Source of the DNA: a virus
Virus record (IMG/VR): IMGVR_UViG_3300010397_000069
Location: 1 to 35,588 of that record
DNA: 35,588 bases
Strand: one strand, 5' to 3'
In this document: one piece after another, positions 22,524 through 30,321 of the stretch
Position numbering within the stretch: position 1 is the stretch's first letter
How the letters are laid out: each line of letters starts with the position of its first letter
The notes under the pieces: generated by a model
What the model was told of the DNA's origin: nothing
The model's input: the letters and a program-made list of their open reading frames with translations, nothing else
Databases searched by the model: none
Program-made: the position numbers and the translations under genes

Positions 22524-22543
22524 CCATTTGGAAGGAAATCGCT

Positions 22544-22801
22544 ATGGAAAAGATCAAGATTCTGAAGCGCGCCATCCGTATCGCCGTGAGTGCCGGAACA
22601 TCCGTCATCGTCCGGCAGCTCATCGAGAACAACGTGGAAGCGGAACGAACGATCGACCAGATCACCGTTGCCATCGCCAGCGTTGCCATCGGTGGAGCTG
22701 TCGGAAACTACGCCGGAAACTACACCGACGCATTCATCGACGAAACCGTGAAGTTCGTGCAGGAATTCAAGAATCGTAACAAAACGACCACCGAAGACTG
22801 A
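22544..22801 (+). CDS. Small membrane protein of the conserved unknown module, 85 residues
   Basis: The product starts at ATG 22544 after GGAAGGAA; the same frame is open further upstream, through the gap and the promoter, but has no good start. It has a basic N-terminus (EKIKILKRAIRIAVSAG), a polar stretch, then a second hydrophobic segment (ITVAIASVAIGGAVGNYAGN) followed by YTDAFIDETVKFVQEFKNRN. From memory, small phage proteins with the same plan (basic amphipathic helix, glycine/alanine-rich membrane segment, ...YxDxxIDE) lie near DUF6353 genes. One gene between promoter copy 5 and hairpin copy 3. The function is unknown. Confidence 0.68.
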   Translation: MEKIKILKRAIRIAVSAGTSVIVRQLIENNVEAERTIDQITVAIASVAIGGAVGNYAGNYTDAFIDETVKFVQEFKNRNKTTTED

Positions 22802-22807
22802 CCTATC

Positions 22808-22842
22808 AAACCGACAAGCCCATACAAGGGCTTTAGGTTTTC
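22808..22842 (+). terminator. AAACC/GGTTT hairpin copy 3
   Basis: AAGCCC (22816-22821) pairs with GGGCTT (22828-22833) around ATACAA; outer AAACC (22808-22812) matches GGTTT (22836-22840), then TT. Third copy of the design seen at 19579 and 20002: inner stems differ, flanks and TTTAGGTTTT ending are kept. Again followed by a ribosome site (AGAAGAGGA) and a gene. Confidence 0.6.
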
Positions 22843-22857
22843 TCGGAGAAGAGGAAC

Positions 22858-23508
22858 ATGAGCGAGGAATTCCCGGGAAACTCCAAATCGGTTCGGCAAC
22901 CGAAGCCGACACCGGAGATGGAGAAAAACATCGAGTCGGTCCTCTCGACGGTGGCAGCCAAGAAGAAGAAATCGCTCTTCAAGCGATTCACGGACGTCAT
23001 CATCGGCGGCGATTCGAAGACCGTCGTCCACTACGTTTTCGCCGAGGTCATCATCCCGCAGGTGAAAGATCTCTTGGCGGAAGCGACAAGTAGTGGAATC
23101 GAGAAGATGATTTACGGCGAGGCCAGGCCGCGAGGACCTCGCTACGGAGGCCGTCCTGCCGGCCCGACCAACTACACGAAGTACACCGTTCGGGGAAACA
23201 ATCCGATCGGCTCGACGACGCGGGATCCGCGGGACCGACCGCCGAACCCAACTCCGCTCCCCAGGCAACTGGATTACGAAGAGATTCTGCTCGCGACTCG
23301 TCTCGAAGCGGAAACGGTTCTCGAGAGACTGTACGATCTGGTCCGTGAGTACGACTCGGCCAGCATCCACGATCTCAAGAACCTCGTCGGATGGTCGCCC
23401 AGCTACACCGACCAGAAGTGGGGCTGGATGGACATGCAGGGATCGATGATCCGCCGTGTCCGCGATGGCTACATGCTCGAACTCCCGCGTCCCGTGGCGC
23501 TGGACTAA
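22858..23508 (+). CDS. Conserved phage protein of unknown function with basic flexible centre
   Basis: The 216-residue product starts at ATG 22858 after AGAAGAGGA. The first 45 residues are polar and lysine-rich (AAKKKKSLFKRFTDVIIGGD), then a helix VVHYVFAEVIIPQVKDLLAE, a basic, glycine/arginine/proline-rich centre (about 80-135), and a structured C-terminal part with YEEILLATRLEAETVLERLY and KWGWMDMQGSMIRRVRDGYM. From memory this order, in particular the VRDGYxLxLPRP ending, recurs in an uncharacterised family located next to DUF6353 genes. The basic centre could bind nucleic acid. The function is unknown. Confidence 0.72.
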   Translation: MSEEFPGNSKSVRQPKPTPEMEKNIESVLSTVAAKKKKSLFKRFTDVIIGGDSKTVVHYVFAEVIIPQVKDLLAEATSSGIEKMIYGEARPRGPRYGGRPAGPTNYTKYTVRGNNPIGSTTRDPRDRPPNPTPLPRQLDYEEILLATRLEAETVLERLYDLVREYDSASIHDLKNLVGWSPSYTDQKWGWMDMQGSMIRRVRDGYMLELPRPVALD

Positions 23509-23527
23509 CTTTCCAGAAAGAGGAGAA

Positions 23528-24448
23528 ATGAATCTTCCCACCGCTCTCACGTCCAAGTTCGGACGCCAGCTCCTTCAGCTGAAAGTCAACTCCCCCCAGC
23601 TCATGTTCGTCGGTGGTGCCGCGGCCGGTGTGGCCGGCGTCGTCCTGGCGTGCAAGTCCACGCTCAAGCTGAGCGACACGCTCGAGGGTTTCGAGGAGCT
23701 CAAGGAGAAGAGCAACTACGCGCTCGAGAACCAGGTCACCGACAACGAGGGCAACGTCTACGACGAGAAGGCCCACGCCAAGGATCAGACCGTCATCCGA
23801 ATCAAGACGATCCTCGCGGTCTCGAAGCTCTACGCGCCGGCAGCGGGCCTGCTGATCCTGTCGGCCTCGCTGATGACCGGCTCGCACGTCACACTGACCC
23901 GTCGGAACGCTGCAACGGCAGCGGCCTACGCCTCGGTGGACAAGGCGTTCGGTGAGTACCGTGAGCGTGTCCGCAGCCAGCTCGGCAAGGAGGTCGACGA
24001 CGAGATGCGCTACGGCGCCAAGCAGGTCTCGGAGACGATCGAGGGCGAGGACGGCAAGAAGAAGGTCGTCAAGCACACGCGGGTCGCGGACGGCATGCCG
24101 TCGATGTACGCCAAGTTCTTCGACGAGAGCTCGGTCAACTGGGTCCGTGATCCCGAGTACAACCGCATGTTCCTGCAGAGCCAGCAGGCCTACTGGAACC
24201 AGCGGCTGCAGTCCGTCGGTCACGTGTTCCTGAACGAGGTCTACGACGCGCTGGGCCTGCCGCGGACCCGCGCCGGACAGGTCGTCGGTTGGTTCCTCGG
24301 GAAGAACCGCGACAACTTCGTCGACTTCGGGATCTTCGACAACATCTCGAACGAGCGAGTCCGGGCCTTCGTCAACGGGCACGAGCAGTCCATCCTGCTC
24401 GACTTCAACGTCGACGGCGTCATCCACGAGCTCCTCGAGGACAAGTGA
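23528..24448 (+). CDS. Large membrane-associated protein, distant DUF6353 relative
   Basis: The 306-residue product starts at ATG 23528 after AAAGAGGAG; the frame extends upstream only inside the previous gene. It repeats the plan of the product at 21063: a membrane segment (LMFVGGAAAGVAGVVLACKS), a polar loop, a second (YAPAAGLLILSASLMTGS), RRNAATAAAYASVDKAFGEY and a long soluble C-terminal domain with VYDALGLPRTRAGQVVGWFL. Codons are strongly C/G-ending, so it may be abundant. Its stop overlaps the ATG of the following gene (TGATG). Whether it really belongs to DUF6353 would need profile comparison. Confidence 0.72.
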   Translation: MNLPTALTSKFGRQLLQLKVNSPQLMFVGGAAAGVAGVVLACKSTLKLSDTLEGFEELKEKSNYALENQVTDNEGNVYDEKAHAKDQTVIRIKTILAVSKLYAPAAGLLILSASLMTGSHVTLTRRNAATAAAYASVDKAFGEYRERVRSQLGKEVDDEMRYGAKQVSETIEGEDGKKKVVKHTRVADGMPSMYAKFFDESSVNWVRDPEYNRMFLQSQQAYWNQRLQSVGHVFLNEVYDALGLPRTRAGQVVGWFLGKNRDNFVDFGIFDNISNERVRAFVNGHEQSILLDFNVDGVIHELLEDK

Positions 24449-25104
24449 TGAATTAGTCTGTCAAGGTCGCCGGCGCTGCACTACTGGGCGCCGGCGTGGG
24501 GTTCTTCGTCGGCTACAAGCTCCTGGAGAAGCGGCTCGAGGAGGCGTTCGACGAGCGCATCCAGCGCGAAGAGCAGATGATGCGGGAGCACTACAGCCTC
24601 GTCCGGAAGCCGTACGCCACGGCGGAGGAGGCCGCGAAGGACCTCATCCCGGAGCCACCGAAGGCCGACGAGGATCCTCGTGAGCCGAACATGCGGACCG
24701 CGTATCACAAGATCGTCCAGAGCACCACGCCCGAGGACGAAGCGGCTGCAGACGAGAAGGAGGCCATCGCGGTCGACCGGGTCGTCAACGTGTTCGAACA
24801 CGCTCTGCCCGACTACGGCAAGCCCTACGTCATCCCGATGGACGAGTACATGGGGCAAGTCAAGGGATTCGACCAGAACACGCTCACCTACTACGAGGAC
24901 GACGACACCCTCGTGGACGAGCGGGACAACCCGATGGACGGTCCGGACGACGTTCTCGGATCGAACTTCCGCACGCAGTTCGGTGTGGAATCCAGCGACG
25001 CGAACACGGTGCACATCCGCAACGAGAAGCTGGGTCTCGAGTTCGAAGTCGTCCGCTCGTACGGCTCCTACAAGCGTGAGGTGCTCGGCGAGGAGACGGG
25101 CTAA
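24448..25104 (+). CDS. Membrane-anchored protein of the unknown module, with in-frame TAG as third codon
   Basis: ATG 24448 overlaps the previous stop, then AAT and a TAG at 24454-24456; the frame then stays open to TAA 25102-25104. Past the TAG it encodes SVKVAGAALLGAGVGFFVGY, a membrane segment, then a charged helix and a soluble acidic domain with DQNTLTYYEDDDTLVDERDN and VHIRNEKLGLEFEVVRSYGS. From memory the same plan, N-terminal anchor then a domain ending in ..VVYVRNE...EFEV....Y..EVLG, exists in relatives near DUF6353 genes. The only later starts (such as GTG 24496) cut the membrane segment. So the TAG is a mutation, a sequencing error, or is read through. TAG is a normal stop elsewhere in the window. 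Confidence 0.65.
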
Positions 25105-25634
25105 TGCCCCCCGGGTCATTGGACAATCGATATTTGACTTGGTTGTACAGTCAAGTAGCGAATCCCAATACCCGGACCGGCCCCAGGACATATTGGAATC
25201 TCATGAACCAATTGTCCAACACCGAGTTTGTTTGGTTTGTCCCGAACGACGACAACCGAGCTGAAGACGGGAGAGAGTTGAGAGCCGAGTGGGCAGCCTG
25301 TGACGGGGCGGAACCCGATCAAAATTGGCTGTCCCTCGGCTGCAGCTTTCTGGAACTGTTGATCGGATTGTCACGACGGTTGGCGTTCGAAGCGGAAGGT
25401 CATCCATCCGATTGGTTCTGGCAACTCATAAGCAATTTGGGGCTGTCGGGTTATAACGATGGTCGAGGAAATTTCAAGCACGAAGAAGTGGAAGACATCA
25501 CCTCCGCGGTTATTTGGCGGACCTACGACCGGGACGGAAATGGAGGATTATTCCCGCTCCGGTGTGCCAGCAAAGACCAACGCAAAGTAGAAATCTGGTA
25601 CCAGCTCAGTGAATACCTACTGCAAGACTCGTAA
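25104..25634 (+). CDS. Conserved phage protein of unknown function (WLYSQV family)
   Basis: The 176-residue product starts at ATG 25104 overlapping the previous stop (TAATG). It opens MPPGSLDNRYLTWLYSQVAN, has TYWNLMNQLSNTEFVWFVPN and then DDNRAEDGRELRAEW, LGCSFLELLIGLSRRLAFEA and SDWFWQLISNLGLSGYND, closing with EIWYQLSEYLL. This string of aromatic, conserved-looking blocks matches, from memory, a family beginning YxxWLYSQV in phages of Firmicutes, again beside DUF6353 genes. It is soluble with no membrane segment. Codon use is less C/G-biased than in the gene before it. The function is unknown. Confidence 0.75.
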   Translation: MPPGSLDNRYLTWLYSQVANPNTRTGPRTYWNLMNQLSNTEFVWFVPNDDNRAEDGRELRAEWAACDGAEPDQNWLSLGCSFLELLIGLSRRLAFEAEGHPSDWFWQLISNLGLSGYNDGRGNFKHEEVEDITSAVIWRTYDRDGNGGLFPLRCASKDQRKVEIWYQLSEYLLQDS

Positions 25635-25643
25635 GGGGGTTTG

Positions 25644-28600
25644 ATGGACTTCTTCACCATTCAGGTCGACGAGAAGAAAGACGGCGGCCTGACGCTGACC
25701 CCCAACTTCCGAGTAGGTAGGTCGAAAGACCTGATGGTGCGAGGTGCTTCATTTTACGCCATCTGGGATGAAGAAGCTGGGCTCTGGTCCACAGACGAGT
25801 ACGACGTCGGTCGACTCGTAGACGCAGAGATGTACAAATACGCCGAGGAGAAATTCCCCGGGGCGAATGTCACCATAAAGTCAATGATGAACTACAACAG
25901 CAAGTCGTGGTTCAACTTCCGTATGTACATGCGGAATATCAGCGATAACTACAAACAGCTCGACGAGAAGTTGACATTCGCCGACCAGAAGGTCAAACGA
26001 GAAGACTACGTCAGTCGTCGCTTGTCGTACGCTCTCGCCGTAGACGACGTCTCGGCATGGGACGAAATCGCAGGAACCCTCTACTCAGTCGAAGAGAGGA
26101 GGAAAATCGAATGGGCGATTGGGAGTATCGTTTCTGGGGATTCGAAGAAGATTCAGAAGTTCTTCGTGTTCTACGGGCAACCAGGGACGGGCAAGTCTAC
26201 TATCTTGGGGATCATCGAGAAGATGTTCTCGGGCTACGTAGCGACATTCGAAGCAAAGGCTCTCGGAAGTTCGAACAACTCTTTCGCGACGGAAGCTTTC
26301 AAATCGAACCCCCTGGTGGCGATCCAGCACGATGGGGATCTTTCGCGGATCGACGACAACACGAAGCTCAATTCTATCGTGGCGCACGAAGATATCCGCA
26401 TGAACGAGAAGTACAAGCCCAGTTACGTGGGTCGTGTGAACGCATTGTTATTCATGGGCACGAACCAGCCTGTGAAGATTTCGGATGCGAAATCCGGGAT
26501 CATTCGGCGTTTGATCGATATCCACCCGACCGGTGTGACCATTCCCCCAAATCAGTACAATTCCCTTATGTCGAGGATCGATTTCGAGCTTGGTGCTATC
26601 GCGAAGCACTGCTTGGAGGTCTATCTTTCGCTGGGGAAGAACCATTACAACTCTTACCGCCCTACTGAGATGCAGTTCCAGACGGACATCGTCTTCAACT
26701 TCATCGAGTATTTCTACGACGAATTCACCAAGTCGGATGGCACAACGCTGAAGCGTGCTTACGACATGTACAAACAATTCTGTGATGTGACTGGGATCGA
26801 GAAGCCCCTGCCGCAGTACAAGCTCCGCGAAGAGTTGCGAAACTATTTCGAGGAGTTCAAGGAGCGTACGGAGGTCGACGGTGAACTTGTACGGAGCTAC
26901 TACTCAGGTTTCACTGCCGATCGATTCAAAAAGCCAGCAGCCCCAAAAGAAGCGGTGTTCTCCCTTGTCATCGAAGACGAAACATCACTTCTTGATGAGG
27001 AGCTGGCAGATCAGCTGGCACAGCTTTCTACTACAGGTGGAACTCCAGGGCTTTCATGGTCCAAGGTCACCTCGACTCTGAAGGAAATCGACACCCGCAA
27101 GGAACATTACGTCATGGTTCCCGAGCGGCACATCGTGATAGATTTCGATTTGAAAGGAGAAAACGGTGGGAAGGCACTCTCTCGAAACCTCGAGGCAGCT
27201 TCGTCCTGGCCCCCCACGTACGCTGAACTGTCGAAGAGTGGTGAAGGTGTACATCTTCACTATTACTACGATGGCGATGTGGCTGAGCTCTCTCGAGTAT
27301 ACTCGGAGGGCATCGAGGTCAAGGTATTCACTGGCAAAGCCTCGCTCCGTCGAAAGCGCACCAAGTGCAATACTGTTCCGATCGCCACGCTTCACAAGGG
27401 TGGCCTTCCTCTCAAGGAGAAATCAAAGGTGCTTGCCGCCGACACAATTCGCAGTGAACGCGGACTGCGTGATCTCATTGCCCGGAATTTCCGTAAGGAG
27501 ATCCATCCGGGAACTAAGCCGTCGATTGATTTCATCAAGAAAATCCTCGACGAAGCCTTCACCTCCGGGCTTGCTTACGACGTCAGCGACCTTCGTCCCA
27601 AACTGGTGGCATTCGCCAACAATTCGACGAACCAATCCATGGCTTGCCTCAAGATCGTCAGCGGTATGCGACTCAAGAGCGCAGACGCTCTCGTTTCTGT
27701 ACCCGAGCCCCGACGAGCAGCCGACGACACCGATGCCCCGATCGTCATTTACGACGTCGAGGTTTTCCCGAATCTCTTCGTGGTGTGCTGGAAGTACGAG
27801 GGCCGGGACGAAATCGTCAAGATGATCAACCCCTCCCCCGAAGAGATGGAGGGTCTGTTCAAGCTGAAGCTGGCCGGCTTCAACAACAGGCGGTACGACA
27901 ACCACATTCTGTACGGCCGGTACATGGGCTACAGCAACAAGCAGCTATTCGAGCTCAGCCAGCGTCTGATCAACGGCAACAACGCTGCATTCGCCGCCGC
28001 GTATTCCCTGTCGTACATGGACATTTGGGACCTCTCGAGCAAGAAGCAGTCGCTCAAGAAGTTCGAGATCGAGCTGGGAATCCCCCACCAGGAACTCGAA
28101 CACCCTTGGGATGAGCCGGTTCCCGAGGAGCTCTGGCCCAAGGTCGTCGAGTACTGCTGCAACGACGTCAGGGCCACGGAGGAAGTCAAGAAGGCTCGCG
28201 AAGGCGACGTCGTTGCGAGGCAGATCCTCGCGGACCTCAGTGGTCTGACGATGAATGACCCGACCGCCAAGCACGCCGCGGCGATCATCTTCGAGGGAGA
28301 CCGCAACCCGCAGGCGAAGTTCGTCTACACGAAGCTCCAGGAGGAATTCCCGGGCTACGAGTTCGACGCCGGCAAGTCGACCTACATGGGAGAGGAGGTT
28401 GGCGAAGGTGGGTACGTCTACGCGGAACCCGGCATCTACGAAAACGTGGTTCTACTGGATGTGGCGTCGATGCATCCGACGTCTATCATCCAGCTCAACA
28501 TGTTCGGGGAGTGCACTAAGAACTTTGAGGCGCTCGTTAAGGCTCGCCTGGCAATCAAGGACGGCGACTACGAGAGTGCTCGAGGAATGCTTGGCGGAAA

Positions 28601-29387
28601 GCTCGCCCCGTATCTCAAGGACGTCTCGGACAAGAAGGCCCTCCAGGGACTCAGCGACGCCCTGAAGATCATCATCAACATTGTGTACGGGCTGACGTCG
28701 GCAACGTTCGACAGTCCGTTCCGCGACAAGCGCAACAAGGACAACATCGCCGCGAAGCGCGGTGCTCTGTTCATGATCGAGCTGAAGAACCACGTGCAGG
28801 AGCTCGGCTACACGGTTCTGCACATCAAGACCGACTCGATCAAGATCGCCAACGCCGACGACGAGATCATCAACCAGGTCACGTTGTTCGGCGAGAAGTA
28901 CGGCTACAACTTCACGTACGACCCCGACAAGGACGTCTACGAGAAGATCTGCCTCGTCAACGACGCGGTGTACGTCGCGAAGACCGGAGGGGAGGACTCG
29001 CATTGGACGGCGACGGGAGCCCAGTTCAAGGTCCCGTACGTGTTCAAGACGCTGTTCTCGGGCGAGCCGATCCTCCAGCAGGATCTGGCCGAGACGAAGC
29101 AGGTCTCGAAGGGCCACATGTACCTCCACTTCGAGTCCGGTCCGCACTTCGTTGGTCGGACTGGTCGCTTCATCCCCGTTGTCTCCGGTGGCGGTGAGCT
29201 CAAGCGGCACGATGGCGAGAAGCAGTACGCCGTCACCGGCACCAGTGGCTACAAGTGGCTGGAGTCGTACGCGGTCAAGGCCAGCGGCAAGGACATCGAG
29301 ATGGACACCAACTACTTCGAGGGTCTGGTCGACAAGGCGAAGGCGGCCATCGAGAAGTTCGGATCGTTCGAGGAGTTTGTCGCATGA
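25644..29387 (+). CDS. Fused SF3-type helicase, AEP-like primase and family B DNA polymerase
   Basis: The 1247-residue product is read from ATG 25644 (a TTG one codon earlier is possible) after AAGGGGG. Residues about 170-300 form an SF3/D5-type helicase: Walker A GQPGTGKST near 178 and a late NALLFMGTNQP, RRLID segment. Residues about 485-600 look like an AEP primase: IVIDFDLKGENG (Asp-x-Asp) and SKSGEGVHLHYYY (the G-x-H type motif). From about 700 comes a family B polymerase: exonuclease motifs IYDVEVFPN (near 703), FNNRRYD (near 747) and YCCNDVRA (near 837); polymerase motifs LLDVASMHPTSI (near 938), KIIINIVYG (near 1008) and KTDSIKI (near 1062). One chain could unwind, prime and copy DNA. 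Confidence 0.85.
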   Translation: MDFFTIQVDEKKDGGLTLTPNFRVGRSKDLMVRGASFYAIWDEEAGLWSTDEYDVGRLVDAEMYKYAEEKFPGANVTIKSMMNYNSKSWFNFRMYMRNISDNYKQLDEKLTFADQKVKREDYVSRRLSYALAVDDVSAWDEIAGTLYSVEERRKIEWAIGSIVSGDSKKIQKFFVFYGQPGTGKSTILGIIEKMFSGYVATFEAKALGSSNNSFATEAFKSNPLVAIQHDGDLSRIDDNTKLNSIVAHEDIRMNEKYKPSYVGRVNALLFMGTNQPVKISDAKSGIIRRLIDIHPTGVTIPPNQYNSLMSRIDFELGAIAKHCLEVYLSLGKNHYNSYRPTEMQFQTDIVFNFIEYFYDEFTKSDGTTLKRAYDMYKQFCDVTGIEKPLPQYKLREELRNYFEEFKERTEVDGELVRSYYSGFTADRFKKPAAPKEAVFSLVIEDETSLLDEELADQLAQLSTTGGTPGLSWSKVTSTLKEIDTRKEHYVMVPERHIVIDFDLKGENGGKALSRNLEAASSWPPTYAELSKSGEGVHLHYYYDGDVAELSRVYSEGIEVKVFTGKASLRRKRTKCNTVPIATLHKGGLPLKEKSKVLAADTIRSERGLRDLIARNFRKEIHPGTKPSIDFIKKILDEAFTSGLAYDVSDLRPKLVAFANNSTNQSMACLKIVSGMRLKSADALVSVPEPRRAADDTDAPIVIYDVEVFPNLFVVCWKYEGRDEIVKMINPSPEEMEGLFKLKLAGFNNRRYDNHILYGRYMGYSNKQLFELSQRLINGNNAAFAAAYSLSYMDIWDLSSKKQSLKKFEIELGIPHQELEHPWDEPVPEELWPKVVEYCCNDVRATEEVKKAREGDVVARQILADLSGLTMNDPTAKHAAAIIFEGDRNPQAKFVYTKLQEEFPGYEFDAGKSTYMGEEVGEGGYVYAEPGIYENVVLLDVASMHPTSIIQLNMFGECTKNFEALVKARLAIKDGDYESARGMLGGKLAPYLKDVSDKKALQGLSDALKIIINIVYGLTSATFDSPFRDKRNKDNIAAKRGALFMIELKNHVQELGYTVLHIKTDSIKIANADDEIINQVTLFGEKYGYNFTYDPDKDVYEKICLVNDAVYVAKTGGEDSHWTATGAQFKVPYVFKTLFSGEPILQQDLAETKQVSKGHMYLHFESGPHFVGRTGRFIPVVSGGGELKRHDGEKQYAVTGTSGYKWLESYAVKASGKDIEMDTNYFEGLVDKAKAAIEKFGSFEEFVA

Positions 29388-29536
29388 CACGAATTCTGGC
29401 TCTCATCATTTCCTTCTTCCTCCCCAAGAAGGTCAAGCTCTACGCCATGCTCGACTGGTTCGACATGTGCGAAGAGGGTCATGTCGAGATCGACTGCCCG
29501 AAGTACACACTTCGAGTAGACAAGGTGGTGAAATGA
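29384..29536 (+). CDS. Small protein with N-terminal hydrophobic segment, 50 residues
   Basis: The frame starts at ATG 29384 overlapping the polymerase stop (ATGA) and ends with a TGA that overlaps the next ATG. The product begins MTRILALIISFFLPKKVK, a short membrane-type segment, then a polar part with two cysteines (FDMCEEGHVEIDCPKYTL). It could be a small anchored or peripheral membrane protein. No family is recognised. Coupled overlaps on both sides support translation. Confidence 0.55.
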   Translation: MTRILALIISFFLPKKVKLYAMLDWFDMCEEGHVEIDCPKYTLRVDKVVK

Positions 29537-29769
29537 GCGAAAACGCCCCTCTCGCCACACAGATCCCGGTGTACGGCGAGTCCATCGAAAAACAGCAGAT
29601 CGGCTGGGCGGAGCTTCAGAGTGACGGAAGCGTGACCATCGCCATCGCTCCTGGCGAGTTGGGTAAAGCCGTGGCCGTGCAGTTCGTCGAGCAGATCGAA
29701 GGCTTCTTCGTCAGTTTCCAGTACCGGCGAGCCAAGCCGGAGATGACGAAGGTGCTGCCCCGTGACTGA
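29533..29769 (+). CDS. Small protein of unknown function, 78 residues
   Basis: The frame starts at ATG 29533, overlapping the previous stop (ATGA), with AAGGTGG upstream. The product has a beta-like core (GWAELQSDGSVTIAIAPGEL, then AVAVQFVEQIEGFFVSFQY) and a basic end. The strand pattern suggests a small soluble fold. The end overlaps the next gene by eight bases. No family is recognised; it sits in a tight run of small genes between the polymerase and the probable SSB. Confidence 0.55.
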   Translation: MSENAPLATQIPVYGESIEKQQIGWAELQSDGSVTIAIAPGELGKAVAVQFVEQIEGFFVSFQYRRAKPEMTKVLPRD

Positions 29770-30070
29770 CCAACTCGAGAACGGTAAATTCAAGCGGGAC
29801 GGCGTTCGGAAGATGCGGTTGCTCCTGGTCGACGAAAAGGACACGATCGAACTCTCGACGGAAGAGTCGTTCGATCTGGACGTCGCCGACAAGGTGAAGT
29901 TCCGCTTCCGTGTGAACAGTCTCGAAATCGGTACGGCCGATGTCGAACAGGCCGTGAACGGCGGCCTCATCATCGACCTGTTCCTGACCGGCATGTGGAC
30001 GGATCCGAACATCATGTCCGAGTGCCTGCAGATGAAGGGCTTCATCAGAGCAGAAATGAGGAAAGACTGA
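29762..30070 (+). CDS. Small protein of unknown function, 102 residues
   Basis: The frame starts at GTG 29762, overlapping the end of the previous gene, and ends overlapping the next ATG. The product is beta-rich: VRKMRLLLVDEKDTIELSTE, DVADKVKFRFRVNSLEIGTA and VNGGLIIDLFLTGMWTDP, followed by a basic end. No catalytic motif or membrane segment is seen. Position suggests a replication-associated or regulatory protein; that is inference only. Confidence 0.55.
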   Translation: MTDQLENGKFKRDGVRKMRLLLVDEKDTIELSTEESFDLDVADKVKFRFRVNSLEIGTADVEQAVNGGLIIDLFLTGMWTDPNIMSECLQMKGFIRAEMRKD

Positions 30071-30321
30071 TGAGCGTCGAGGAGTCGAAGCTCCGAGCCT
30101 TGAGCTCCATCGCCGGGTCTCTGAAGGACATCGTCCGGGTCATGACGGCGCTCAACGAGAACCTCGTTGCGTTCGCCAAGCAGACCAAAGAGAGCGACGA
30201 CAAGTACGACAAGCTCATGGAGAAGAAGGGCGACATGATGGCCCTGATCCCCCGGACGTATCAGCCGCCGGAGGGTTACGCGGCCGGCGGAGCTCCCGAA
30301 ATCCCGAAAGCAGGTGAGTAG
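30070..30321 (+). CDS. Small helical protein, 83 residues
   Basis: The frame starts at ATG 30070 (TGATG overlap) after GAGGAAAGA. The product is largely helical with coiled-coil character (LRALSSIAGSLKDIVRVMTA, then LVAFAKQTKESDDKYDKLME), and ends in a proline/glycine tail. It directly precedes the probable single-stranded DNA-binding protein, to which it is translationally coupled. No family is recognised. Confidence 0.55.
   Translation: MSVEESKLRALSSIAGSLKDIVRVMTALNENLVAFAKQTKESDDKYDKLMEKKGDMMALIPRTYQPPEGYAAGGAPEIPKAGE

Noticed and set aside
22376-22543. Upstream extension of the 85-residue gene at 22544
   Set aside because: It would run through the possible structured RNA and promoter copy 5; the translated part looks non-coding and ATG 22544 has a good ribosome site.
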